Shown here piece after piece: positions 1 through 9,686 of a stretch of DNA of 32,339 nucleotides. The translations under genes were made by a program, and so were the position numbers. The notes below the pieces were generated by a model. The model worked only from the letters and a program-made list of their open reading frames with translations, ran no database searches and was not told where the DNA came from. The number at the start of each line of letters is the position of its first letter. Position 1 is the first letter of the stretch. This DNA is from Candidatus Iainarchaeum sp. (lineage in GTDB: Archaea > Iainarchaeota > Iainarchaeia > Iainarchaeales > JAFCCJ01): contig JAFCCJ010000007.1 of NCBI GenBank assembly GCA_017610305.1, positions 1 to 32,339 of the forward strand, in the 5' to 3' direction.

Positions 1-746
1 ACTTTATTCGGGCCTAGTTTTAAAAAATTTGCCGGGGAAAGTTTTGCCTCATTCTCAGGAACTTGTAGAATTTCAAAACCTATCTTTTCTGCAATTGGGT
101 CCAACCGGTCTTTAAATTTCCGGTAATATTGAGGGTCAACAGTTAAAAGTTTTTTTCCTGGAACAGAGTTAATAAACATATCAATGTGGGCATGCCGCGT
201 ATCAAGAGGCAATTTAATAAATTCTATTTTCTTTTGCCGAAGTTTTTCAATGGAAGGGCGCTCCCTCCTGAAAGTGGATTCATCAATAAGGAAAATGCCT
301 TTTGAAACCTGAACAATACGCCCACCTTCTCCCAAATTAGACTGATAGGCATGTCCTTGCTCGTCTTTAAGTTCTGCCCCACGCATGCTCCTCCCCTTTC
401 TTTTCTTGGGGCCGATGACAAATCTCTTGCCGTCTATGTTGGTAAAGTTATCTCTCATCCAACTAGTAGCAGAATAACCTCCTCTGGAATTAACTTTAAA
501 AGCTCGAGCACCATGTTTTTCATACGCGGGTATCATACTACTTTCAAATTCAGGTATAATACGGCCGTTTATACGAGCATTCTTCTCTCCAGTAAAAGGA
601 ACCATTACACGATACCCCAAATCAGATAATTGTTTAACAATGGCAAGTCTTTCCTCATGTACGCCTTCTAAAGGAATAGGTGAAACAAAAATGCCGCCTT
701 TAGATGCTCTTGGTTCTGTAATTTTCTTAAACGTAATTTTTCGCAT
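1..746 (-). CDS. Amidinotransferase/agmatine deiminase-like (guanidino-modifying fold) protein, C-terminus outside the window
   Basis: Manual translation from ATG at 746 gives an uninterrupted frame to the window edge: MRKITFKKITEPRASKGGIFVSPIPLEGVHEERL...SWMRDNFTNIDGKRFV...GEGGRIVQVSKGIFLIDES...LPLDTRHAHIDMFINSVPGKKLLTVDP. The WxRD, GG and HxDMF pattern resembles the agmatine deiminase/DDAH superfamily. The ORF track misses it because no stop codon is in the window. Confidence 0.6.
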   Translation of the reverse strand, partial: MRKITFKKITEPRASKGGIFVSPIPLEGVHEERLAIVKQLSDLGYRVMVPFTGEKNARINGRIIPEFESSMIPAYEKHGARAFKVNSRGGYSATSWMRDNFTNIDGKRFVIGPKKRKGRSMRGAELKDEQGHAYQSNLGEGGRIVQVSKGIFLIDESTFRRERPSIEKLRQKKIEFIKLPLDTRHAHIDMFINSVPGKKLLTVDPQYYRKFKDRLDPIAEKIGFEILQVPENEAKLSPANFLKLGPNK

Positions 747-764
747 ATTAAAACTAAACACCAG

Positions 765-1985
765 CTACTTTTTAGCCCCTTCCAGATCCTTTATTTTCTT
801 GTCAAGCTCATTTATTTTCGCCTGGTATTTTGTCAGGTTCTTTTTGTAGGATGCCGCAGGCATAACCCCTTTGGTGAAATAATCCTCCTGCAGGGACTTG
901 ACAAGATTCATGGTTTTTTCCCGGTCATTCTTCAGCAACCTAACCTTAAGGTTATGTGAAAGCGCCGAATAGGCAAACATGCCCACGGTAACAACAATCA
1001 CAATAATTACAATGAAGTAAATCCAGTTATCCCTTAAGAAACACCCTATTTGGCCGGTCGCAACTATATTTTTGGTTATCTGCCCGGTATTGCCCGCAAT
1101 ATCAGACGCAAAAAACCTAATGGAAACAGAACCAGCATTATCGCAGCTCATAAGATGTTCAGATGAAAACAACCCCTCCCCGATTTCTGCCAATGGAATA
1201 TCCACCCCTGAAATCTCGGCCGTTATCTCCTTGAGATTCTCAATAGGTTTGCCATCGGAATATCTGACCCTGGCCTCAAGGGGAAGGGGCATGCTCAAAT
1301 CATATTCATGGACTTCAGGCTCCAATACCTCAATAATTATCAGCGCCGGTTCTATTTCCACACCCATACTTTGCTCCCCGCCAAAAAGAACATCTCTTTT
1401 CATACTTTGTGCGAGAACAATAAAATCCCAGGATGTTTTTTCAGTGTCAAATGGAATTACCAAACCAACGGAATAAATTCCGCCCCCATTGTTTTTCAGC
1501 TGCAATTTCTCCCCCTCAACACCCCAACTAATTACATTAGCATCAGTAACTGCCTCTCCGGCATCAAGAACCTTTACACTCAAAGTTAAATTCCCGCCCT
1601 TTTTATATTTTCCCGGGCTTGGGCTAAGGAAAGTTATCAGATAAAACGCACCCTCGTTTTTAGGATACATGTAAATAGGGGATTCATCTTCCTCTCCGCT
1701 TTGGGAAACCTTAAGGTCCCATTTGGCTTTTGGATCAAGGAAGCTGGTTTTATAATTTAGAAAATATCTTGAGTTTTTGTTGCAATATATCTTCTCTTCA
1801 TGCACATTTCTTTCTGAAGCGGTAATTGAAACAGTAAGCGCTGTGTCCTTAAGGCATTCTCCGGTTATTGAAATAAATTCCCCCTTCTCATAGCTTGCCT
1901 TATCAGTCTCAACACTAATCGCAAATGCAAACGTCGCAAGCAACACTATCGAAAGAATAAGGACAATTTTTCGCATAAAAATCAC
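765..1985 (-). CDS. Surface protein with Ig/MG-like domains, C-terminal TM helix and short cytoplasmic coiled-coil tail (paralog A)
   Basis: N-terminal signal peptide (MRKIVLILSIVLLATFAFA), beta-rich K/DxxYxxGExIxIxG modules, TM near C-terminus (WIYFIVIIVIVVTVGMFAYS), basic/helical tail. ORF start is GTG at 1985; ATG at 1976 is an alternative. Confidence 0.75.
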   Translation of the reverse strand: MIFMRKIVLILSIVLLATFAFAISVETDKASYEKGEFISITGECLKDTALTVSITASERNVHEEKIYCNKNSRYFLNYKTSFLDPKAKWDLKVSQSGEEDESPIYMYPKNEGAFYLITFLSPSPGKYKKGGNLTLSVKVLDAGEAVTDANVISWGVEGEKLQLKNNGGGIYSVGLVIPFDTEKTSWDFIVLAQSMKRDVLFGGEQSMGVEIEPALIIIEVLEPEVHEYDLSMPLPLEARVRYSDGKPIENLKEITAEISGVDIPLAEIGEGLFSSEHLMSCDNAGSVSIRFFASDIAGNTGQITKNIVATGQIGCFLRDNWIYFIVIIVIVVTVGMFAYSALSHNLKVRLLKNDREKTMNLVKSLQEDYFTKGVMPAASYKKNLTKYQAKINELDKKIKDLEGAKK

Positions 1986-4699
1986 GTTTCTAAATCTTTT
2001 AATTCACTCTCATATTTAAGCATTATCTTATCATATTCCCCGCGGTTAATGCTCCCCTCCTTGAAATATGCGGTCTGAATTTTTTTAATTTCCATCATGA
2101 CCTCCGTTTTCCGGTCTTTCTTGCCGGCCTTGTTTTTTTGGCGGATAAGGAACACAACAATTATTAGTGTCGCCCCCAAAATAATAATCAGATTTTCCTG
2201 CAATAGGTAAATAGGCGAAATCCCGCTGGAACTAAATTCCACCTCCTTTTCCACAGAATTCCCGAATAAATCATGGACACTTATCGAATAAACAAAGTCA
2301 TTGTTTGAGCTGACTCTGTATTCTCCAATGAATTCCCCAGGCCCTGCATGCCCCAGCCTTTGCATCGCAATAAACTCCTCCCCGACAGTTGCCTCAATAA
2401 ATGCCTCTTCGACAGGCCTGTTTCCCGAATAATTCAACCTAATATGGAATTTTATGAGGTCCCCTATGGCGAAATTACGCTGTTTTGGCTCTAGAATATC
2501 AATTAGGAGATCGGATTCAAGAATCTCTGCCTCAAAGGATTTATCCCCCCCAAAGAGCTCATCCCCAATGATTTTTAATGCCGAAATAACATATCTTTGC
2601 TTTCCAAGTTCTGCATCTATCTCCACCGGAACCATGGAGGAATAGCCTCCCCCTTCTTCAACAAAACTTATCAAATTATTTGATGCCGTAAGTATCTTGA
2701 CATCCGCCCCCTCAATCTTCTCCCCGGATTCATCAATAATCTCCAAAAACAATGCAATTGATTCTCCGCGATAGTATCTTTCCTTCGGGATTTCCATAAA
2801 ATTTATTTCCACAATATTCAAAATCGAAGGGGCCACAAAACTTATTTTCTGTTCTGCATGGCCCTTGTTGCCCTTGGCATCCTTAGCATCTGCAGAAATA
2901 AGCCAGTTTCCTGACGGGTCTGAAAAGTTGCTCTTATAAATTATCTCAAAAAAACCATCATCATCAGAATAAATTCTTTCCCCATAAATTATCTGCCCAT
3001 CTAAAGCAATTTCTATGTCAACACCGGTTTTTATGCCAACCCCGCCCTTTTTTACAAATCCCTTCAAAGTTATTTCCTCTCCGACAGAATAAGTATCTTT
3101 AACAGCCCTCATTTCCAGGGAAAGAGTTGATGCAACAACAACTTCTTTTGACACATAAATCTTATCTGAGTCTTTTGAAACAGTTATGATAATTGGTTTC
3201 ACCCCCCCTGAAACATCCCCTGAAACAAAAATTGTATTGCCATAAATCCCGTCATTTATGGACTTGTCATTATGTTCGCCATCATCCAGAAGAGTCACTT
3301 CGCCAAAAAAGCCCTTTGCCACAACATCCGCCCCGAGAACGGTGACATTCCCGTCCAACAACTGCAGATTGAGAACAGGCTCACTCCCCAAAAGAAAAAA
3401 ATCCCCTGCCTGGGGAGCAATGACCTCAGCACTAAAAGGGGTTGCGCAATCAAGGGTGCAACTTTCCTCAGATTCTGCCGCTTCACATATGCCGTTTCCG
3501 CAACATTCAGCCTCAACCACATTTTCACAAACAAGGCCACTGCACTGCAGTTCCCCGCAAGTAGACCATTTTCCCTCACAACTCCCGCAATCGCCTGGGC
3601 AACTGCATCTTGTTTCATCCCCATCACAGGTTCCATCTCCGCAGCTTGATGAACTCCAACACACCGCATCGCATTCCCCCCCATCAACACAAATATCCGC
3701 AGTTCCTGAATCCCCATCATCACAATCTGCGCTTTTTGAGCATTCAGGCGCACACAATTTGTTTTCGCATTCCGACATGCAGGTTCCCGCAAAAAGGCAA
3801 CTATCTGCTGTAAAGGGATTGCTGTCCAAACAATCCTCATTGCTGTTGCAGGCAACTAGGCAGCTCTCGGCGGAGCAGTAAGCATCGCATTCCCCTGCAT
3901 TAATGCATTGGTTTGCGGTCAATGCGCTTCCATCATCACAATCGCTATTGAATTTACATTCGGTTTTGCACTCAATGTTTGAGCAGCTTGCATCACAGCT
4001 GCCAATATTCAGGCACACATCCTCGGTTAACGGATCATCATCATCACAATCCTCATCTGTGCCGCAATTAATGCTCTCTCCGCAAAGATTGAACTGAATT
4101 ATCCCCGCGCTCCTTACATTGTATGCGGTAAATGTCCGCCCTTCTGAGGTTTCCCACACAGTATTTATGCCATCGCCGCCCTCATCCAGATACAGCTTTG
4201 CCCTTCCCCCGCCATTTATCGAATTGTATTTTAGCACAATCTTAAGTTTGTGCCTTGCCTCAATCAAGGCAGACACCGGAAGTTCGGCAAAAGATTCCTT
4301 CTCGGAATTATTGGGAAAGGCAACCCAGTCAGATTCAACAAGCAATTCCTCGGTGCTGTTCAAAGCATCAAGTTCATATAACGCCCATTTCCATGAACCG
4401 GAATCATTTGAAATTCCCATATCTGAAAACCAGACATAAACCCTGCCGGAAATCAGGAGACTCTGGGAAAAACTGCTCGAATACCATCTCGCCCATTCAT
4501 ATTCCCCGATTTTAGTATTTACTGAAAGATCGGCCTTGGCAGAACCCGCATTTGGCGGGGAGCTGTTCATCGAATAATAAGGCGCCTCAGGCGATGTTTT
4601 TGTGCCCCTTAACCAGAAAACATTTACCGATGCAGATGCATAGGATGACAACATGAGAATGGCAATCAAAATAACAAACCAGAGAGGGTTAATTCTCAT
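1982..4699 (-). CDS. Large surface protein: N-terminal domain, Asp/Cys-rich repeats, Ig-like domains, C-terminal TM and cytoplasmic tail (paralog B)
   Basis: Signal peptide; repeats of CxxxxDCDDxxxxTxDxCxxxGxCxxxC; LLDDGEHNDKSINDGIYGN module; TM ENLIIILGATLIIVVFLI; tail IKKIQTAYFKEGSINRGEYDKIMLKYESELKDLE. Overlaps neighbours at start and stop codons. Confidence 0.8.
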   Translation of the reverse strand: MRINPLWFVILIAILMLSSYASASVNVFWLRGTKTSPEAPYYSMNSSPPNAGSAKADLSVNTKIGEYEWARWYSSSFSQSLLISGRVYVWFSDMGISNDSGSWKWALYELDALNSTEELLVESDWVAFPNNSEKESFAELPVSALIEARHKLKIVLKYNSINGGGRAKLYLDEGGDGINTVWETSEGRTFTAYNVRSAGIIQFNLCGESINCGTDEDCDDDDPLTEDVCLNIGSCDASCSNIECKTECKFNSDCDDGSALTANQCINAGECDAYCSAESCLVACNSNEDCLDSNPFTADSCLFAGTCMSECENKLCAPECSKSADCDDGDSGTADICVDGGECDAVCWSSSSCGDGTCDGDETRCSCPGDCGSCEGKWSTCGELQCSGLVCENVVEAECCGNGICEAAESEESCTLDCATPFSAEVIAPQAGDFFLLGSEPVLNLQLLDGNVTVLGADVVAKGFFGEVTLLDDGEHNDKSINDGIYGNTIFVSGDVSGGVKPIIITVSKDSDKIYVSKEVVVASTLSLEMRAVKDTYSVGEEITLKGFVKKGGVGIKTGVDIEIALDGQIIYGERIYSDDDGFFEIIYKSNFSDPSGNWLISADAKDAKGNKGHAEQKISFVAPSILNIVEINFMEIPKERYYRGESIALFLEIIDESGEKIEGADVKILTASNNLISFVEEGGGYSSMVPVEIDAELGKQRYVISALKIIGDELFGGDKSFEAEILESDLLIDILEPKQRNFAIGDLIKFHIRLNYSGNRPVEEAFIEATVGEEFIAMQRLGHAGPGEFIGEYRVSSNNDFVYSISVHDLFGNSVEKEVEFSSSGISPIYLLQENLIIILGATLIIVVFLIRQKNKAGKKDRKTEVMMEIKKIQTAYFKEGSINRGEYDKIMLKYESELKDLET
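3445..4095 (-). repeat. Tandem Asp/Cys-rich protein repeats (coding) in paralog B
   Basis: About five units like CGTDEDCDDDDPLTEDVCLNIGSCDASC / CKFNSDCDDGSALTANQCINAGECDAYC, then CGDGTCDGDETRCSCPGDCGSC. Confidence 0.8.
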
Positions 4700-7600
4700 C
4701 AGATATCTTCCCCTAGAAACTTGAACTTAATGTCCAGATTGAAAGGCTTGTGCCTTTGCAGGAAAGAAAGGTTCTTTTTCAAGTCCTCAATCTCAGTTTC
4801 ATAATCCATTATCAGCGAATTATAGTTGCGCTTGTCCATGGTGGCATCCTTGAAATACTGGGTTTGCGCATCTTTTATCAGTGCAATTATCTCTCTCGCT
4901 CTTTTCTTCATGAAGAAAACCTTCCTGAAATAGTTAAGGTAGATAAATGCCACAAATGCCACAACCACCCCCACAACAGCAAGAATAATTGCAGGGAGGT
5001 AAAACTCCCTCACATAATGCCATATCGAAATTCCTGAAACTTCCAGCCCAATACTTCCTGCCTGTGAGCGGTTTCCATGCTCATCAATGGCGGAGAATTC
5101 CAGGAGTATATTCCCCGAATCCGATTCCTCAATTAAATATGTTCCTGCATAAACCCCGTTTTCTATAGACCTAAGCACAACTGACTTACCATTTACATTT
5201 GCATCTACTGTGCTTTTTGTCACCGGCTCATCATTGGGGTAAGTGAGCCTAATCTTAATCAGCAGATCCTCCCCAATTTGGTAATGGGTGGTGCTTGGCT
5301 CAAGCAGTTTGTAAAGTATTTCAATAGCCATCACATCTATTGAGGTTTCAGTTCCCCCGCCATGTGTTGTGGCTCCGTCCACTTTTAGGGCAATAACCTT
5401 GAATGTGTGCGTCCCGATTTCGGAGTCAAATTCAATAGGAACTGCCCCCATATATTTGCCGCCATCAATCTCCCTGAAATCTATTTTTTCGCCACTTGGG
5501 CTAATTGTTGAAACCGAGGCATCAGTTATAAGGGTGCCTCCCTTGTCCTTAACAGTTGCAATTAATTCAACACTTTCCCCCCTGCGATATGTTGTTTTGT
5601 TCAGGTCTTCCAATTCGACCTCGAGAAAAGAGGTGATGTCTGGCGAGGCGAACTCAACGTCCTTTTGTATAAATCCAAAGTTTCCATTTTGGTCAGAGCT
5701 GTAAACAGTTATTGACCAGGTTCCTGAACTATCGAGGAAACTGCTATGATAGTCAAATTCATACCTTCCATCTACTAAGGAGGTAAGCTGTTTCTTGTAA
5801 AGTAACCGCCCACCGGCAATAATATTAACATCCAACCAGTTCTCAAATGGCGAATCTTTCCTTTTCAGAAAACCAAAAACCTCAATTACATCCCCAACAT
5901 TGTATCTTTCCTTGCTTGTGGTGAGTGTAAGGTTAAGGCGGGGTGAAACAAAATAAGTTTCAACAAGCAAGCCATCCCTGTCTAAAAATTCCGCCTCAAT
6001 TGTTACAGGATAGCTCCCCTCCTTCACATTATCAAGAACAGTAAATGAATTTGCATAAATATTGTCCCTGGAGATTCCATCATCATGTTCCCCGTCATTA
6101 AACAGGGGAAACTCCCCAAAAAATCCTTTTGCAATTACTTTTGCATTTGTGACCTCGAGATCGTCAGCAGTCACAGAAACTTTTATGGTTACATTCTCGG
6201 CCCTAATAATCGGTGAATTTGTGGGAGATTCAATGGCGGTTATTTTAACAACCCTTGGCTTACAATCGGTTGCGCAATTTGAATAATCCTCCCCGCTCTC
6301 ACACACGTCATTTCCACAACATCCAAATGTCTTAATAATTTTGCAGGAATGCCTGTCGCAGCCATAGTCAGTACATGTTCCTGAAGTGTTTCCTGTACAG
6401 CTCCCGCAATCGCCTGGGCAATTGCATTTGGTTTCATCCTCATCACAGCTTCCATTCCCGCAGGTTGTTGAATTCCAACACACGGCATTGCACCTTCCCA
6501 GCCCAACACAAACATCCGCCGTTCCTGAATCCCCATCACCACAATCCGAATCAGAGGAGCATATAGTTGAACATGTATTGTTTGAGCATAAAGCCCCACA
6601 TTGCCCCGCATTCTTACACACGTCATTGGTTAGCAAAACACCATCATCACAATCGGAATTGCTATAACATGAAATATTGCATACTGAGTAAGAACAGGAA
6701 GAACCACATTCCCCTGCATTGATACAGCTGTCAGTGGTTAAAGGATTCCCGTCACCACATTCGGCATCTGATCCGCATCCAATAACACATTCGCTTGAGT
6801 TGGAACAGCTTGCCTGGCAGCTCCCTGCATTATAGCAGGTATCCATTGTTCCGGGATTTTCATCATCACAATCACTGTCCTCGCTGCAGCTAACGGTGCA
6901 GGCCGAATTTATGCAACTGGAATCAATAGTTCCCGCACCAACACAAGTGTCGGTAGTCAATGAATTACTGTCATCACACTCCGCATCATTGTTGCAGGTT
7001 ATCACTGAATTCTCATTGGTACAATATGCCGAACAAACATCCGCATCATGGCAGATATCGATTGTAAATGGATTTTCATCATCACAATCAGTATTGATTG
7101 AGCAAGGGGCACTGCTGCACATATCAGCTGCAGAAATTATGGTGCTTCTTATGTGCTCAATATTGTAAGTATTTCCGTGAGGGTCATTAAAAGAGAATGA
7201 ACTATCCCCGTCATATTCATCAACCTTTAATTCAATCCTGCCGGAAGAAGAGCTGGCAGAGTATTCAATTACTCCCTTTATCCTGTGGCTTGACTCAAGT
7301 AAATAAGGTGTTTCAATCTCGCTCTGCAATAAAAGGTCAGAGAAGCTCTCGGGGATATCAATCAAATCACTTTCCATTATTTTTGTACTCTCCCCGCTGG
7401 TTGGATTAAAATCATAAACTAAAAATCTTATCTGCGCAGAATCATTTGTTGAGGATATCCTTGAAATCCATGCCCAACCGGTTCCGGATATTATCTGGTT
7501 TTCCACCAATGGAAAGCTGTACCATCTCCCAAGTTCATATGTTCCTGAACTAACATTTGTGCTCAGGTCGGTTATGGCAGAACCCGCATCAGGCGCAATA

Positions 7601-7749
7601 AACGAAGATTCATAGTATGTATCTCCCTCAATAAGGATTGAGTAATCCGACCCCCGCCCATAGGCAACTATGTCGGTAGCAGATGCATTAATAGCTAAAA
7701 GCAGAATCGCAAACCCGGCCAGAATCTTAACACAGTTATTCCTGAACAT
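4699..7749 (-). CDS. Large surface protein, same architecture as paralog B (paralog C)
   Basis: Signal peptide; N-terminal domain alignable with paralog B (PDAGSA..DLSTNVSSGTYELGRWYS vs PNAGSAKADLSVNTKIGEYEWARWYS); more Cys/Asp repeats; DGEHDDGISRDNIYANSF module; TM YLPAIILAVVGVVVAFVAFIYL; tail LIKDAQTQYFKDATMDKRNYNSLIMDYETEIEDLKK. Confidence 0.8.
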   Translation of the reverse strand: MFRNNCVKILAGFAILLLAINASATDIVAYGRGSDYSILIEGDTYYESSFIAPDAGSAITDLSTNVSSGTYELGRWYSFPLVENQIISGTGWAWISRISSTNDSAQIRFLVYDFNPTSGESTKIMESDLIDIPESFSDLLLQSEIETPYLLESSHRIKGVIEYSASSSSGRIELKVDEYDGDSSFSFNDPHGNTYNIEHIRSTIISAADMCSSAPCSINTDCDDENPFTIDICHDADVCSAYCTNENSVITCNNDAECDDSNSLTTDTCVGAGTIDSSCINSACTVSCSEDSDCDDENPGTMDTCYNAGSCQASCSNSSECVIGCGSDAECGDGNPLTTDSCINAGECGSSCSYSVCNISCYSNSDCDDGVLLTNDVCKNAGQCGALCSNNTCSTICSSDSDCGDGDSGTADVCVGLGRCNAVCWNSTTCGNGSCDEDETKCNCPGDCGSCTGNTSGTCTDYGCDRHSCKIIKTFGCCGNDVCESGEDYSNCATDCKPRVVKITAIESPTNSPIIRAENVTIKVSVTADDLEVTNAKVIAKGFFGEFPLFNDGEHDDGISRDNIYANSFTVLDNVKEGSYPVTIEAEFLDRDGLLVETYFVSPRLNLTLTTSKERYNVGDVIEVFGFLKRKDSPFENWLDVNIIAGGRLLYKKQLTSLVDGRYEFDYHSSFLDSSGTWSITVYSSDQNGNFGFIQKDVEFASPDITSFLEVELEDLNKTTYRRGESVELIATVKDKGGTLITDASVSTISPSGEKIDFREIDGGKYMGAVPIEFDSEIGTHTFKVIALKVDGATTHGGGTETSIDVMAIEILYKLLEPSTTHYQIGEDLLIKIRLTYPNDEPVTKSTVDANVNGKSVVLRSIENGVYAGTYLIEESDSGNILLEFSAIDEHGNRSQAGSIGLEVSGISIWHYVREFYLPAIILAVVGVVVAFVAFIYLNYFRKVFFMKKRAREIIALIKDAQTQYFKDATMDKRNYNSLIMDYETEIEDLKKNLSFLQRHKPFNLDIKFKFLGEDI
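6265..7130 (-). repeat. Tandem Asp/Cys-rich protein repeats (coding) in paralog C
   Basis: About six to seven units like CSEDSDCDDENPGTMDTCYNAGSCQASC, then CGNGSCDEDETKCNCPGDCGSC. Confidence 0.8.
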
Positions 7750-7813
7750 TTTATCCTATATAGTATGTTTTTGTGTTTAAATTACTTTTCCAGTAGTAGA
7801 AACAGAGCATCAT

Positions 7814-9190
7814 CTAAAACTTAATTTCTTTGAATTTCTTCAGCTCAGATTCCATAATTCCCCTAATCTCTTCAAGCCTTTCCTCAGATTTAGCCTCATA
7901 CCTTACAATAATTTTCGGCTGTGTATTTGAGGCCCTAACCAAACCCCAGCCATCTCCAAAAAGAACTCTCGCACCATCAATATCAATAACCTCGTGCTTT
8001 TCCTTAAAAATTTCCCTTAACTTTTCAACAACCTTAAATTTCACATCATCGGCACAATCAAGCCTTATCTCAGGGCTGGAGTAATATTTCGGCATTTCCC
8101 CGATTATTTCCCCCAAATTCCTTTCACTTCCGGAAAGAATCTGCAATAACCTTGCGCCGGAATAAATTGCATCATCAAACCCAAACCAATTATCTGCAAA
8201 AAACATGTGCCCTGACATTTCCCCCGCCAGTTTTGCCTCGATTTCCTTCATCTTGGCCTTTATCAGCGAATGCCCGGTTTTATACATCAATGGCTTCCCA
8301 CCCAGTCTTTCAATTTCCTCAGGAAGCAGCTGGCTGCATTTGACCTCAAAAACTATGGTGGCGCCAGGATTATTCTTCAGTACTTCTCTGCTGTAAAGCG
8401 CCAGCAGTTTATCCCCCCAGACAATTTCCCCCTTTGCGGTAACAACACCAATCCTGTCACCATCACCATCAATCCCTATCCCCAAATCCGCATTTTCCTT
8501 TTTCACCCTGGCGATCAAATCCTGCATCAGTTTCTCTTGAGTAGGGTCAGGCAAATGGTTGGGGAATGAACCATCCATCTCACAGTAAAGGGGAACAATC
8601 TCTGCACCAATTTCCCCCAAAACCTTTACGGCCATTGGCCCCGCAGTTCCATTCCCACAATCAAGAACAACCTTTAATTTCTTTTTCAACTTAATTCGTT
8701 TTTTTATTTCCCCAACATATTCTTCGTCAACATTTTTCTCGCTCAGCTTGCCATCACCCGAAGGAAATTCGCCCTCCTCAATAATCTTTCGAATTTCCTG
8801 AATCTGTTCCCCAAAAAGTGCATCCTTCTTGTTCAGTAATTTAAAACCATTAAATTCTGGCGGATTATGCGAGGCGGTAACCATCACCCCGCCATCAACA
8901 TCCAATGTGTTCACGGCATAATACAAAACAGGTGTCGGCACCAAACCAACATCAACAACATCCAAACCTGTTGAAATAATCCCATCAATTAAATTTTTGG
9001 AAATCCTTTCACTGCTGGGCCTGTTGTCCCTCCCAATGGCAATCTCCTTTCCGCCATTATTAATTATGTAGAAGCCAAAGGCCTTTCCCAGCGCAGTCAC
9101 AAGCTCAGGATTAAGTTCTCCCTCAGCCAAACCGCGAATATCATACTCCCTAAAAATTTCAGAATTAAAATTCAAAATTATCACACTCAC
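7814..9190 (-). CDS. Phosphomannomutase/phosphoglucomutase family
   Basis: FREYDIRG N-terminus, phosphoserine loop TASHNPPEFNGFKL, metal loop DGDGDRIG, sugar loop GEMSGHMFF, C-terminal RASNTQPKIIVRYEA. Confidence 0.92.
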   Translation of the reverse strand: MSVIILNFNSEIFREYDIRGLAEGELNPELVTALGKAFGFYIINNGGKEIAIGRDNRPSSERISKNLIDGIISTGLDVVDVGLVPTPVLYYAVNTLDVDGGVMVTASHNPPEFNGFKLLNKKDALFGEQIQEIRKIIEEGEFPSGDGKLSEKNVDEEYVGEIKKRIKLKKKLKVVLDCGNGTAGPMAVKVLGEIGAEIVPLYCEMDGSFPNHLPDPTQEKLMQDLIARVKKENADLGIGIDGDGDRIGVVTAKGEIVWGDKLLALYSREVLKNNPGATIVFEVKCSQLLPEEIERLGGKPLMYKTGHSLIKAKMKEIEAKLAGEMSGHMFFADNWFGFDDAIYSGARLLQILSGSERNLGEIIGEMPKYYSSPEIRLDCADDVKFKVVEKLREIFKEKHEVIDIDGARVLFGDGWGLVRASNTQPKIIVRYEAKSEERLEEIRGIMESELKKFKEIKF

Positions 9191-9633
9191 TCTTTGAAAA
9201 CAAGTTGCCCGGTTTCTGCAGTTTTCTTAACATCAACACCCATTTCACCTAATTTTCGAATTCTGTCAACAACAATCTGATAGTCGGTACCAGCACCAGA
9301 TTTCACCAATTCTTCAGGACTTTTTAATATCTTTTCCATATCTTTATGTTCAGAACTTTCGGATTTTTTAGAATTTATAAATGTTTTCATATATAGTTCC
9401 CCAAATCTTTTGCCCTCATTTGTTCGCCATTCTTCATCAAAAAACTTAACAAGATTATTACAATATCCAACAATATCCTTTACCTTTCCTTGAGCACTGG
9501 GTTTAAACCTAAACAAAGGGGCACCCAGAAGTTTTTTGTGCAGATCATCCACCCTCTCACGATGTTTTGGGTTTCCTCCAGGTAAATGTCCCCTACGTCG
9601 TTCCATCATCCCTGCCAAGTAATCACCAATCAA
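9187..9633 (-). CDS. Hypothetical protein, translationally overlapping the downstream phosphohexomutase
   Basis: 148-aa ORF overlapping the next start; ORF start is TTG, with ATG at 9609/9606 as alternatives. No family recognised. Confidence 0.55.
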   Translation of the reverse strand: MIGDYLAGMMERRRGHLPGGNPKHRERVDDLHKKLLGAPLFRFKPSAQGKVKDIVGYCNNLVKFFDEEWRTNEGKRFGELYMKTFINSKKSESSEHKDMEKILKSPEELVKSGAGTDYQIVVDRIRKLGEMGVDVKKTAETGQLVFKE

Positions 9634-9686
9634 AATAAGTCACAAGAAGTTAATAAAACTAAGGTCAAGCCCAGAATAAAAAATCC

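Noticed and set aside
3258-3881. Long ORFs on + (207 aa) and on - in another frame (3295..3855) across the Cys-rich repeats
   Set aside because: Shadow ORFs produced by skewed codon composition of the Asp/Cys repeats in the real 905-aa gene; low-complexity Ser/His/Gln-rich products, no start signals.
6240-6626. 128-aa minus ORF and matching + ORFs in paralog C
   Set aside because: Same repeat-driven shadow effect; resembles the shadow ORFs in paralog B because the underlying repeats are homologous.
3650-7100. Recurring short nucleotide motifs (e.g. CATCATCACAATC) at regular spacing, considered as a CRISPR array
   Set aside because: They encode the repeated DCDD protein motif, sit in frame within ORFs and vary at third positions; no identical repeats with unrelated spacers.
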